64,000 bases of DNA from Paenibacillus selenitireducens (GTDB taxonomy: Bacteria; Bacillota; Bacilli; Paenibacillales; Paenibacillaceae): contig NZ_MSZX01000005.1 of assembly GCF_002021565.1 (NCBI RefSeq), positions 27 to 64,026 of the forward strand, read 5' to 3'. Below are positions 42,641 through 51,074 of the stretch, in pieces. Each line of letters starts with the position of its first letter. Position 1 is the first letter of the stretch. The translations under genes and the position numbers were made by a program. The notes beneath the pieces are model-generated. The model was not told where the DNA came from. It searched no databases and saw nothing but the letters and a program-made list of their open reading frames with translations.

Positions 42641-43627
42641 ATGAAGGAATATCAGGAGCATATCGATCCAATTGATTTGCAGACATACGCAAAACATACA
42701 TTTGGTGCCAATTACGTCATTCACCGGGTGAGCAGAATGCATGGCGGTGCGCAAAAGGTCGTATACAAAGTCGAGTTCACAAATCATTTCATTTGTGTTC
42801 TCTATGTATGGGACCTCACGATGAGTTATTTTCAGGAAGAGACAGAGGATACGGAAGAAGAGGAACGTTCCTACGGGAGTACGCTGTTTGTACAAAATAA
42901 TTCGTTCATGCTTGAGCAGGGAATTCGAACACCTGCCCTATACTTTCTAAATAAAGAACAAGATCGTTATCCCTTCGATTTTGCATTTGTAGAATACATT
43001 GATGGAAAGAAGGCCGAAGCGTATTTTGGCGCGGATTCGATTCAGCGTGATACCGTGCTCTACCGGCTGTCGGAGATGCTCTACAAGATGCATGATATCA
43101 CACGTACGACGTATGGAAAATGGGAGGGCGATTCGACGAAAGAGGTGACGCCATGCCATCGCCATGAATTGAATAATGCCTTTACACAGTTATCTTATGT
43201 ATCCCAGTACATGGACGACATCTCAACGCATCAAGGCAGTCTGATAGATTGGTTATATGAATTGGAGTCCAACATTCAACCGCGTGATCGGTATGGTTAT
43301 ATTCATGGGGAACTTGGGCCGGATCATATCATGGTGGGTGAAAATCTTGAGCCGTACTTGATCGATATCGAGGGAGCCATGTTCTATGATATTGAGCACG
43401 AGCATAGCTTTCTAGAGTTTCGCTTTGGGGATTTTTATCGCTATTTGAAACGAGAGGATCTCGATCCGAATCGAATGCAGTTCTATCGATTACATCATCA
43501 CATTTCTTGTGCTTCCGGAGGACTTAAGCTGTTGCATCGCGGTTATCCGAATCAGGGGCTCGCGCGTGATATTGCTGAATATAATAGCCAGCGTGTCATG
43601 CAGTTGCTTCGCGAACGAGCCTATTGA
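42641..43627 (+). CDS. APH-family phosphotransferase
   Basis: 328 residues. Catalytic loop is YGYIHGELGPDHIMV (HGELxxDH in place of HGDLxxxN), metal loop LEPYLIDIEGAMFYDIEHE. Glu instead of Asp in HGD and His for Asn are unusual and could weaken or change catalysis. ATG 42641 has GGAG 8 nt upstream. Substrate unknown. Confidence 0.78.
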   Translation: MKEYQEHIDPIDLQTYAKHTFGANYVIHRVSRMHGGAQKVVYKVEFTNHFICVLYVWDLTMSYFQEETEDTEEEERSYGSTLFVQNNSFMLEQGIRTPALYFLNKEQDRYPFDFAFVEYIDGKKAEAYFGADSIQRDTVLYRLSEMLYKMHDITRTTYGKWEGDSTKEVTPCHRHELNNAFTQLSYVSQYMDDISTHQGSLIDWLYELESNIQPRDRYGYIHGELGPDHIMVGENLEPYLIDIEGAMFYDIEHEHSFLEFRFGDFYRYLKREDLDPNRMQFYRLHHHISCASGGLKLLHRGYPNQGLARDIAEYNSQRVMQLLRERAY

Positions 43628-43634
43628 TATGAAT

Positions 43635-43660
43635 GAAGGCACCCGAATTCGGGTGCCTTC
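43635..43660. terminator. Perfect 26-bp palindrome between convergent genes
   Basis: GAAGGCACCCGAA and its exact complement form a hairpin that can stop transcription from either side; there is little T tail. Confidence 0.6.
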
Positions 43661-43672
43661 GCCATGTATCCA

Positions 43673-44425
43673 TTAACCTGTGAACTCTTGAACCCATGCG
43701 CCATTGTAGTAACCAATACCGATCTTGGTATAGTTGTTATTTAAAATATTGGCCCGATGCCCCTCGCTGTTCATCCAGTCGTTCATAACTTGCTCGGCGG
43801 TGGTCTGACCTTTCGCGATGTTTTCGCCTGCGTAACTGTACGTGATTTGGAACTTCTGCATCATATCGAATGGGGAACCATAGGTTGGAGAATTATGATC
43901 GAAATAATTGTTATTAATCATATCTTGGGCTTTAACGAGTGCCATATGGGATAGACTGTCATCCATGCTTAACGTTTTTAAGCCGGCGTTCTGACGTTGT
44001 TTATTCACTAAATCCAATACTTGTTGGTTGAACCCTTGCGTGTCTTTGGCAGGTTGCCCTGTATGCTGTGCGGGTGGAGACGGCTGTTGTGTCGGTTGTT
44101 TTGTCGGTTGTTGAACAGGCTGTTGTGTTGGTTGTTGTACGGGCTGTTGATTTGGAGCTCCGATAGGTCCTTGGCTTGGAACACGGATGTCAAGGAGACC
44201 GTCGGGTAAGGTATACGATGGTGCTTGTCTCGTCTTGATGGTTGATTTGTTTTTCTTCGTGGTACGGGTGGATGAAGCATGCGTTGAAGATGTTGTATGC
44301 ACGGTAGATTTACCATGCGTTACAATACGTGTTGGCTGGGGAGTTGATTGTTTCTTGTACGTTTGGTTGTTACTCATACAACCAGTTATGAGCAACATTG
44401 CTGCAAATGCCAGATACTTCTTCAT
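43673..44425 (-). CDS. CAP/SCP-domain lipoprotein (YkwD-like)
   Basis: 250 residues. Lipoprotein signal KKYLAFAAMLLITGC, a Thr/Ser/Lys-rich stretch, a Gln/Pro linker of PTQQPVQQPTKQPTQQ type, and a C-terminal CAP domain (VLDLVNKQRQNAGLKTL, SHMALVKAQDMINNNYFDHN, YAGENIAKGQTTAEQVMNDW, YTKIGIGYYNGAWVQEF). CAP His/Glu positions (DH in FDHN, GEN, H in GHR) are present. ATG 44425 follows GAGGTGG. Related YkwD proteins occur in vegetative cells and spores; activity is unknown. Confidence 0.85.
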   Translation of the reverse strand: MKKYLAFAAMLLITGCMSNNQTYKKQSTPQPTRIVTHGKSTVHTTSSTHASSTRTTKKNKSTIKTRQAPSYTLPDGLLDIRVPSQGPIGAPNQQPVQQPTQQPVQQPTKQPTQQPSPPAQHTGQPAKDTQGFNQQVLDLVNKQRQNAGLKTLSMDDSLSHMALVKAQDMINNNYFDHNSPTYGSPFDMMQKFQITYSYAGENIAKGQTTAEQVMNDWMNSEGHRANILNNNYTKIGIGYYNGAWVQEFTG

Positions 44426-44513
44426 GGATGTGCCACCTCGATGTATGAAATTTAGTTCGTGCTTATGTTTTCCCATGGATGTATTCGTTATCCTGTATTG
44501 TTCTGGATAATAT

Positions 44514-44873
44514 GCGCCGGATGATATCCGCAAAAAAATATCTCGTGCCGTCACAGATTCGGACATGTGCGTTCGTTATGACTGGGATCACAAGCCGGAA
44601 GTCAGCAATCTCATCGAAATCTATAGTGTATTCTCGGGCGATTCCGTGGATATCATAGAAAGAAGGTATGAGGGACACGGCTATGGTTCTTTTAAGAAAG
44701 ATCTTGCGGAAGTCATTATTCAGAAGCTGGTTCCCATACAAGCGAACTATAAAGAAATCATTCATTCACAGGAATTGGATGACATCCTGAAAAAAGGCGC
44801 TATACGAGCCGCGGAGGTCGCGAATGAAACATTAATTCGAGCGAAGCGAGCCATGGGGTTTGTAACATTTTAA
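44514..44873 (+). pseudogene. Tryptophanyl-tRNA synthetase, C-terminal fragment
   Basis: About 119 codons match the end of bacterial TrpRS: PDDIRKKISRAVTDSD, NLIEIYSVFSGDSVDIIERRYEGHGYG, SFKKDLAEVIIQKLVPIQ, DDILKKGAIRAAEVANETL and AMGFVTF. The Rossmann catalytic core and the HIGH and KMSKS motifs are absent. It stands just before the T-box and MetRS gene, so an aminoacyl-tRNA synthetase cluster was probably rearranged here. Confidence 0.85.
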
Positions 44874-44944
44874 ATGGTGATCTATCCGCTTGACTTCCAC
44901 GATTTGGTTGCGTATAATCTCCAATAACTTCATGTAATATGAAA

Positions 44945-45213
44945 AGCAATGAAGAGAAAGAGTACCTTGGTGATGACTTTGTACAGAGAGCTCCGGTCGC
45001 TGAAAAGGAGTAAAGAATAACCTTGGGAATATGGTCTCAGAGCTGCGCATCGAACCCTTAAGAGGGTGTAGGCTGCGCCGGAACCGTGCACCCGTTACCG
45101 TGACGCGTTTATCGCGTCGTACCTGATAAGGTGAATGCCGCAAGGCAGGAATGAATTTGGGTGGTACCACGTGAGCGACAACTCTCGTCCCTTTATGGAT
45201 GAGGGTTTTTTTG
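44945..45213 (+). ncRNA. T-box riboswitch (Met specifier)
   Basis: Typical T-box parts occur in order: AGAGAGCTCCGGTCGCTGAAA (stem I apex and AG bulge), a specifier region GGGAATATGGTCTCAGAG with ATG at 45031-45033, stem III region, the T-box proper TTTGGGTGGTACCACGTGAG (45156-45175) and a terminator (CTCGTCC/GGATGAG then seven T, 45184-45211). Uncharged tRNA-Met would pair through TGGTACC and switch on the MetRS gene. Confidence 0.92.
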
Positions 45214-45241
45214 CGTCTAAAAAAAAAGGAGGATGGAGAAG

Positions 45242-46885
45242 ATGGCACATATTTTTATTGGCGGGGCATGGCCTTATGCGAACGGTTCATTACATTTGGG
45301 GCGTCTCGCGAGCCTGCTCCCAGGCGACGTTCTAGCTCGATATTATCGGGCAAAGGGAGAAGACGTGTTGTATGTGTCTGGCAGTGATTGCCACGGTACG
45401 CCTGTGGCGGTTCAGGCGATTCAGGAGGGCGTTAAGCCAGGAGATATCGCAGATCGGTATCATCAGGAATTCCTAGATTGCTTCAACCAATTGGGATTCT
45501 CCTATGATTTGTATACACGTACAGATCAATCTTTTCATCATGAGGTTGTTCAGGACATCTTTACCAAGCTGTTGGATCATGGGTATTTGTATAAGAAGAC
45601 CCTTCAGCAAACCTACTGTGAAACCGACCAAAGGTTCTTACCCGATCGGTATGTGGAAGGCACTTGTCCCGTATGCGGAAATCGAGCAAGAGGGGATCAA
45701 TGTGATTATTGTTCGACGTTATTGGATCCAGCAGATTTAACGGATAAGACATGTAAATTGTGTGGGAATCCTCCCGTGGAACGCCCAACGGAGCACTTCT
45801 ATCTGGAACTATCCCAATTTCAAGCGGAATTAGCGGGTTATGCTGCTGAAGCGCAGGGGTGGAGAGAGAATGCCGTTCAATTGACAAGACGCTACCTGGA
45901 AGAAGGTCTTCAAGACCGTGCAGCGACGAGAGACCTGACGTGGGGCGTTGATGTCCCTTTGGCAGGATTTGAGGATAAGAAAATTTATGTGTGGATCGAA
46001 GCGGTTAGCGGCTATTTGTCGGCTAGCAAGCAATGGGCAGCAGAAACAGGCGGAGATTGGGAGTCATTTTGGTTGAATACGCATGAAGATATTACAGCGT
46101 ATTATGTTCATGGGAAAGATAATGTTCCTTTTCATACATTGATATGGCCTGCACTGCTGTTGGGCATTGAGGGCTTGCACTTACCAGATAAGATCTTATC
46201 GTGTGAGTACATGACATTAGAGGGCAAGAAATTCTCCACCAGTCGGAATTGGGCGGTATGGGTTCCCGATTTGTTGCGTCGATACCAACCGGATTCCATT
46301 CGTTATTTTCTGATTGCAAACGGTCCGGAGAAACGGGATACCGACTTCTCATGGAGAGAGTTCATTCATAGCCATAACGGCGAACTGCTGGGCGCATTCG
46401 GGAACTTCGTACACCGTACATTGGTTTTCATAGAAAAATCGTTCTCCGGTTATGTGCCGCAAGGAACTCTGCATGAGGATTGGCGCAAAAACCTAGAGAG
46501 TTTGTACACGTTAGCAGGGACCCTCATTGAGAAAGGAAACCTGAAAGAGGCCATTGAACTGATCTTTGCCTCGGTACGTCAGGCTAACAAATATTTTGAC
46601 GAACGAAAGCCATGGCTGCAAGTGAAGGAGGACCGCGACGCATGCAAGGATACACTGTATACCTGCGTACAAATTATTGCTAATCTTGCACATTTGCTAC
46701 AGCCATTTATTCCGTTCGCATGCGCCAAGGTAAGAACCTTCCTTTCCCTTGGAGAGCCCGTGTGGCAATGGGTTTCGGTTCCATCAGATCGACAAGTCTT
46801 AGGATTAGAGCTGCTGTTCGAACGAATAGACCCCCGTCAGATTGAGGAAGAGACAAGTGCCTTAGAGCAACAGACCACATCGTGA
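45242..46885 (+). CDS. metG: Methionine-tRNA ligase, second-type MetRS
   Basis: 547 residues. Class I signature [13 protein letters not shown] (HIGH region), double zinc-knuckle [16 protein letters not shown] and [24 protein letters not shown], and [14 protein letters not shown] as the KMSKS loop (KFSTS). The C-terminal tRNA-binding EMAP domain of the long form is absent. ATG 45242 has AAAGGAGG 9 nt upstream. KFSTS and the compact length place it with the second-type MetRS found beside a housekeeping copy, sometimes linked to resistance to MetRS inhibitors; here it is controlled by a Met T-box. Confidence 0.9.
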   Translation: MAHIFIGGAWPYANGSLHLGRLASLLPGDVLARYYRAKGEDVLYVSGSDCHGTPVAVQAIQEGVKPGDIADRYHQEFLDCFNQLGFSYDLYTRTDQSFHHEVVQDIFTKLLDHGYLYKKTLQQTYCETDQRFLPDRYVEGTCPVCGNRARGDQCDYCSTLLDPADLTDKTCKLCGNPPVERPTEHFYLELSQFQAELAGYAAEAQGWRENAVQLTRRYLEEGLQDRAATRDLTWGVDVPLAGFEDKKIYVWIEAVSGYLSASKQWAAETGGDWESFWLNTHEDITAYYVHGKDNVPFHTLIWPALLLGIEGLHLPDKILSCEYMTLEGKKFSTSRNWAVWVPDLLRRYQPDSIRYFLIANGPEKRDTDFSWREFIHSHNGELLGAFGNFVHRTLVFIEKSFSGYVPQGTLHEDWRKNLESLYTLAGTLIEKGNLKEAIELIFASVRQANKYFDERKPWLQVKEDRDACKDTLYTCVQIIANLAHLLQPFIPFACAKVRTFLSLGEPVWQWVSVPSDRQVLGLELLFERIDPRQIEEETSALEQQTTS

Positions 46886-46899
46886 TTACTGGATCTATC

Positions 46900-46946
46900 G
46901 AGAAGCAGCCAAAAGCGAACAGCGAATAGCGTGAGGGCTGCTTCTC
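46900..46946. terminator. Hairpin between convergent genes
   Basis: GAGAAGCAGCC pairs with GGCTGCTTCTC (11 bp) around a 25-nt loop; no T run. Confidence 0.5.
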
Positions 46947-46956
46947 CGTGTTCCAT

Positions 46957-47334
46957 TTAAACTTCTTCATTCAAATCGACATTTAAGTATTCGCTTAGAT
47001 AACGCTCGACCTCCGCTTTCACCAGGCTCCAGAGCATAGAAAAGGTATGATGGTAACCACGGCATATATAGAGGACCTCCACACCAATCTTCGTGCGCTT
47101 CTCTTCATATACTTTCAGTCCGTGAGCGCGGAGCTGTTTACGGATGCGGACCAAGTCTTCATGGACTTGATTCTGCACGTGGCGTAAATTTCGAACGTAA
47201 ATCATCGGCATTTTAAGCGGTGCCGTACCGATCGTCTGCATGTCTCGCTCCAATACATCAAGTACGATGGGGAGGATAACATATTGTTTGACGAGTGTGA
47301 AATCGACCTCTGTCTGCAGTGGGATGGATTTCAT
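46957..47334 (-). CDS. Conserved-looking protein of unknown function
   Basis: 125 residues, soluble, alpha/beta: FTLVKQYVILPIVLDVLERDM, then a basic helix VRIRKQLRAHGLKVY and strands KIGVEVLYICRGYHHTFSML. ATG 47334 is chosen over the GTG three codons earlier; the binding site is weak. It diverges from the Crp/Fnr gene. No family recognised. Confidence 0.55.
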   Translation of the reverse strand: MKSIPLQTEVDFTLVKQYVILPIVLDVLERDMQTIGTAPLKMPMIYVRNLRHVQNQVHEDLVRIRKQLRAHGLKVYEEKRTKIGVEVLYICRGYHHTFSMLWSLVKAEVERYLSEYLNVDLNEEV

Positions 47335-47519
47335 CGTTAACACTTCCCATTATTAGAATACGAATCTCACATTAAGAACATCTGTTCTTATTATACACAT
47401 AATACCGAACAAATATTCTTATTTCAATAGCAATTTATTGAAAAAGTTAGGATTAGGGTTTGCGACAAGCGGAGAGGTTCGCTATTCTTAAGTAAGAAAT
47501 GATAAGTAGGGGGAACGTC

Positions 47520-48017
47520 ATGATCGTACATAAAGGAGAAATTCTATTCCGGCAAGGGGACCCTGGAGAGAATTTATATCATATTCGAAGCGGGATTTTC
47601 AAAGTAACCCGATTGCATGAGAACGGCAATATTGTTCTGTTCAATATCTTGTATCCCGGCGAGATCGTTCCGCATCATTCGCTGATCACCCCGAAGGAAT
47701 GTCATGGCACAGCAACTGCGCTTATGATGGGCGAGGTTGAGGTCATTTCTGCTCATACATGGTATCAAGAGCTGGAGGACAATCCGGACAAAGCACTTGC
47801 GATTGCCAAGATGCTGCAGGAGAAGCTTCGATTTATGCAGCAGCGTATCGATCATTTGACGATCGGTTCGCCGGGTGAGCGATTGGAATTGTTGAAGCAA
47901 TGGATGTATAGCTATTCGGGAAATAACGTATTAACGGATTTACTGACGCAAGAGGAAATCGGGCAATTGATCGGAGTTCGACGCGAGACGGTAAACCGAC
48001 TCCTTCGCCAAGGTTAA
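47520..48017 (+). CDS. Crp/Fnr family transcriptional regulator
   Basis: 165 residues: a cyclic-nucleotide-fold sensor domain (about 1-110; GEILFRQGDPGENLYHIRSG, PGEIVPHHSLI) and a short winged helix with recognition helix IGVRRETVNRLLRQ. The ETVNR pattern resembles the ExxSR of Fnr/Crp proteins that read TGTGA. No iron-sulfur Cys cluster is present. The protein ends right after the recognition helix. AGGGGGA precedes ATG 47520. Three TGTGA-N6-TCACA-type boxes upstream of hmp nearby are candidate targets. Confidence 0.8.
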   Translation: MIVHKGEILFRQGDPGENLYHIRSGIFKVTRLHENGNIVLFNILYPGEIVPHHSLITPKECHGTATALMMGEVEVISAHTWYQELEDNPDKALAIAKMLQEKLRFMQQRIDHLTIGSPGERLELLKQWMYSYSGNNVLTDLLTQEEIGQLIGVRRETVNRLLRQG

Positions 48018-48023
48018 TAGGAT

Positions 48024-48073
48024 AAAGGGGCTTTCCAAAGGTCTGAAATGACCGGATGGAGAGCCCCTTTTTC
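48024..48073. terminator. Bidirectional terminator
   Basis: AAAGGGGCTTTCCA pairs with TGGAGAGCCCCTTT with one mismatch, between convergent regulator and chitosanase genes. Confidence 0.7.
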
Positions 48074-48080
48074 TTCGGAT

Positions 48081-48986
48081 CTACTTCATGATCCAATTCG
48101 TGACACTAATAATGGCGGCATCAGCGTTCTTGAGATCGGTCTCGCCCATACTCAAAAGCGAGCTCCATTGCTTCACGCGATTTTTCCCATTGGGCGGTTG
48201 GTTGTAGTCGTTCGTATCCACGATCAGGGTACGTTTGGCGTAGAAATTCGTCATGAATGTCTTCTCATCTTTACTGCTGCCGGACCGTGAAAGAACACCT
48301 TCTAAGCTTCCTGAATCTCCTGTAGCTCCCTGATTAAGAGCCGTATCCACAAAAGATCCGATGGTTAGCGCGGTACTGAAACCGCGCTGTTTAGCTTGCT
48401 GTACGCTGTATTTGATATAGACATTGTAAAACGTACGCCACATCGCTTCTCTCCAAGCTGCGTTGTTCTGGAGACCGTTGATTTTGCCGCAGAAAACCTT
48501 TGAACTATCTGTTATGTTCAAGATAGATCCCTTCATCGTACCATGGACGCCTATGCGTGCCAGACCGCCCTCAACGCTAGGTTTACTCGCTCCGCTAACC
48601 GCATCGTATTCCTTGAATAGGGCAGGACCATCTGGTCCCGTATCGTTCGGTCCCCCTGTAGTCGCGCCGAATATACCGATGGTATATCCGCGGTCATCCG
48701 TAATGTCCTCGCAATATCCATAGAATTTAGTCCAATTCAGAGTGTCTTGCTCCGGTTTATTGACGAGCTTCATAATGTTATTCCACTGCTCTCCATCAAG
48801 ACCCGTATTGGTTTTTAGGAACTGAAGTATAGACGGCGGGAAATTAGCGTCGGGAGAGCTTGCTCCATGAACCTTGGGTTGAAGCGAGGGGGCGGTCCCC
48901 CATAACGACGTCAGAACTGCAAAACTAAGCAATGTTAAAACAAATAATTTCGTCTTATTTCTGATGGGTTTAGCATGTGTCATCAA
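48081..48986 (-). CDS. csn: Secreted chitosanase, GH46
   Basis: 301 residues with a signal peptide (about 1-42, ending KVHGA). The mature enzyme follows the Bacillus circulans MH-K1 GH46 pattern: FYGYCEDI (catalytic Glu), GYTIGIFGATTGGPNDT (catalytic Asp region), MWRTFYNVYIKYSVQQAKQRG, VDTALNQGATGD and FYAKRTLIVDTNDYNQPPNG. It hydrolyses chitosan outside the cell. Two cre-like boxes lie in the upstream region. Confidence 0.93.
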   Translation of the reverse strand: MMTHAKPIRNKTKLFVLTLLSFAVLTSLWGTAPSLQPKVHGASSPDANFPPSILQFLKTNTGLDGEQWNNIMKLVNKPEQDTLNWTKFYGYCEDITDDRGYTIGIFGATTGGPNDTGPDGPALFKEYDAVSGASKPSVEGGLARIGVHGTMKGSILNITDSSKVFCGKINGLQNNAAWREAMWRTFYNVYIKYSVQQAKQRGFSTALTIGSFVDTALNQGATGDSGSLEGVLSRSGSSKDEKTFMTNFYAKRTLIVDTNDYNQPPNGKNRVKQWSSLLSMGETDLKNADAAIISVTNWIMK

Positions 48987-49025
48987 TAATTCCCTCCTAA
49001 ATGAATGTAATGGATACGCATAAAA

Positions 49026-49128
49026 TACAAGCGCTTTAACTTTTGGCCGACAGGTTCCCTCATGTAAAGCTTCATCCTAACTAAATGCATTTCACTCCTT
49101 TCAAAAGCCCTTAATTTAAACGCTTTAA
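49026..49128 (-). promoter_or_regulatory. Two cre-like boxes upstream of csn
   Basis: On the minus strand TTAAAGCGCTTGTA (49026-49039) and TTAAAGCGTTTAAA (49115-49128) match TGWAANCGNTNWCA at 11 and 12 of 14 positions. They share the 14-bp core CGCTTTAACTTTTG 89 bp apart. CcpA or another LacI-family regulator is the likely binder. The rest of 48987-49225 holds no gene. Confidence 0.5.
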
Positions 49129-49225
49129 CTTTTGAGCTATATCTTTTGCTGCCTCTTTATCCTATTTCGTAATCAAATGCATTAGAACTTTGCTTTTCGA
49201 GTTTTCGCACGTTGGAGTACAACAG

Positions 49226-49262
49226 AAAAAAGGTGGAGCAAGTTGTCCTTGCCCACCTTTTT
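49226..49262. terminator. Terminator downstream of hmp
   Basis: AAAGGTGG/CCACCTTT with AGCAAG/CCTTGC inside and T/A runs on both sides. Confidence 0.75.
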
Positions 49263-49300
49263 CACTTTTACATGATCACCTGAATCCATGGAGCAAACGT

Positions 49301-50524
49301 CTAAGCTTCTAAGCTGCCTGCAGGACCAAAAAATTCATAATGAATACGATCAGCTGCGACACCGTTTTGTTTCAATGCCTGAAGAACGGTTTTCATAAAT
49401 GGTGTTGGGCCGCAGAAGTAGAAGTCAGCCGTACGAGCCGTCTCTTCAGGTAATACGGATTGAAGCCATTGGAGATCAATATAACCTGTGTGGTCACAGG
49501 TGTCGCCCGCGAGAGGAGACTCGTAACATACATACGAAGTAACCTGCGGATGCTGTTCGGCTATATCCTTAACATGGTCACGCAGCGCATGGAATCCGCT
49601 GTGGATCGCAGCATGTATAAAAGTAACGGGGCGTTCAGGTTGCTTACCCACAAGCGTATTCAACATGCTGATCGTAGGGGTAAGCCCTACACCTCCACTG
49701 ATTAGTACGACGGGAGCTTGGCTTGGTACGGCTGGATCCAGTGTGAAATCACCCGCGGGAGCACTGATCTCGAGTACATCGCCCTCATGAACTTGATCAT
49801 GCAAATAGTTCGACACCACACCAGCAGGTTGTGCATCGTTGCCTGCTTCTCTTTTGACGGTGATGCGATAGTAATCCGAGTTCGGGGCATCGGAAAGGCT
49901 GTAATGACGAAGATGCGTATTCGTTCTGCCTTTAACCGTTGCACGCACGGTAATATATTGTCCTGGAAGGAATGCAGCGATGGCTTGACCATCCGCAGGC
50001 TTTAAATAGAAAGACGAAATGGCACTGCTTTCTTGATCTTTACGGGTAACAACGAATTTACGGAAGCCGTCCCAACCACCCGGTTGAGCCGCCGTTTGGG
50101 CATACATGTCCGCTTCTACACCGATGAACGCATCGGCAATGACGCCATAGGCATCAGCCCATGCATTGATAATATCGTCGGTAGCCGCGTCGCCAAGCAC
50201 ATCCTTAATGGCCTTGAGTAGATTCTCACCCACGATAGGATAATGTTCGGGTTTGATGCCGAGCGCACGGTGCTTATGAGCGATTTGTTTGACAACCGGA
50301 AGAATGTTCTCTAGCTGATCGATGTTCGCTGCTGCTGCATAGACGGCATTCGCAAGGGCACCAGACTGTTTGCCTTGACGCTGGTTCGCATGATTAAAAA
50401 TATTTAGCAGTTCAGGATGGCTCGTGAATAACATTTCATAGAATCGTTTGGTTATAGCGGTACCATGGACTTCTAGGACGGGTACCGTAGATTTAATAAT
50501 TTCAATCGTTGCTTGATTCAACAT
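49301..50524 (-). CDS. hmp: Flavohemoprotein, nitric oxide dioxygenase
   Basis: 407 residues: globin domain (about 1-138) with proximal His in VKQIAHKHRALGI, FAD domain with RHYSLSD, and NAD domain with LISGGVGLTPTISML and FYFCGPTPFM. It oxidises nitric oxide to nitrate with O2 and NADPH. ATG 50524 follows AGAGG. The -10 TATACT (minus, 50571-50576) would place the start near 50564, and Crp/Fnr-type boxes sit at about -41.5, -73.5 and +15.5. Confidence 0.95.
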   Translation of the reverse strand: MLNQATIEIIKSTVPVLEVHGTAITKRFYEMLFTSHPELLNIFNHANQRQGKQSGALANAVYAAAANIDQLENILPVVKQIAHKHRALGIKPEHYPIVGENLLKAIKDVLGDAATDDIINAWADAYGVIADAFIGVEADMYAQTAAQPGGWDGFRKFVVTRKDQESSAISSFYLKPADGQAIAAFLPGQYITVRATVKGRTNTHLRHYSLSDAPNSDYYRITVKREAGNDAQPAGVVSNYLHDQVHEGDVLEISAPAGDFTLDPAVPSQAPVVLISGGVGLTPTISMLNTLVGKQPERPVTFIHAAIHSGFHALRDHVKDIAEQHPQVTSYVCYESPLAGDTCDHTGYIDLQWLQSVLPEETARTADFYFCGPTPFMKTVLQALKQNGVAADRIHYEFFGPAGSLEA

Positions 50525-50540
50525 ACAAAGGACCTCTTTT

Positions 50541-50645
50541 CGTGATATATGTCACATTAATCTGAATCTCAGTATAGTCCCCTGTATGGATCATGAATGT
50601 GATTTCGCGCACAATAAAATGCAAGGTAATGTGAACAAAGTCACA
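50541..50645 (-). promoter_or_regulatory. Three Crp/Fnr-type boxes in the hmp promoter
   Basis: CGTGATATATGTCACA (50541-50556), TGTGATTTCGCGCACA (50598-50613) and TGTGAACAAAGTCACA (50630-50645). The third is a perfect TGTGA-N6-TCACA; the others have one mismatch each. The middle box is centred 41.5 bp before the inferred start, the classical class II activator position. Confidence 0.7.
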
Positions 50646-50657
50646 CTGGTTGAATTG

Positions 50658-50767
50658 TGAGAAAACCTCTATCGAGGCCTTTCAAAGATGAGCGACCGCG
50701 TTTAAAGGTAGGTTTTATCGCCAATAAGAAAGTTGTTTTCGTATGCCGAAAACTTATCTTTCTTATG
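50658..50767 (-). repeat. Structured intergenic element, copy B
   Basis: Read on the minus strand, a hairpin (outer ATAAGAAAG/CTTTCTTAT, inner GTTTTCG/CGAAAAC) is followed by TGGCGATAAAACCTACC, AAACGCGGTCGCTCA and CGATAGAGGTTTTCTCA, nearly identical to copy A at 35852-35968, while hairpin arms differ in sequence but keep pairing. Confidence 0.75.
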
Positions 50768-50861
50768 TGGTGAGAAAATTTGAACTTTAGCCAATGTTGA
50801 ATTTGTGGTATACTTAGTTCAGAAAAAGTTCAAAATTCAAAACAGAAAGGATCAGGATACC

Positions 50862-50927
50862 ATGTGTCCCCGAAGGACGAATTCCCCAAGGACAGTCTGG
50901 AAACGTTATGATCTCTCCTACACTTAG
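50862..50927 (+). CDS. Candidate leader peptide (21 aa) of the yitT-type gene
   Basis: ATG 50862 follows AAAGGATCAGGA. The peptide starts MCPRRTNSPRTVWKRYD and is rich in Arg and Pro, a composition suited to ribosome pausing. It ends 2 nt before the first arm of the attenuator. A promoter-like TATACT is at 50809-50814. Confidence 0.5.
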   Translation: MCPRRTNSPRTVWKRYDLSYT

Positions 50928-50929
50928 CG

Positions 50930-51074
50930 TCATAGTTGGATGTTTGCACGTCGACATGTTCGATTAACCAACCAACTATGAGAGAAGCGTGTAATGATGC
51001 GAAGGATGAAGTCCTCGACGAAGTCCCTCATCGTTGGTTGGAAAGCTAAACCCAAACCAATGATGTTAAGAGGG
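50930..51074 (+). promoter_or_regulatory. Four-arm translational attenuator
   Basis: Arm 1 TCATAGTTGG (50930-50939) pairs with CCAACTATGA (50972-50981). Arm 2 CCAACCAAC (50968-50976) can instead pair with arm 3 GTTGGTTGG (51033-51041). Arm 3 CATCGTTGGTT (51029-51039) otherwise pairs with arm 4 AACCAATGATG (51055-51065), and CCCTC (51025-51029) then covers the ribosome binding site GAGGG (51070-51074). Confidence 0.6.

Noticed and set aside
43757-44316. Frames on both strands across the Gln/Pro linker of the CAP protein
   Set aside because: Produced by the repetitive linker; the CAP domain frame is clearly the coding one.
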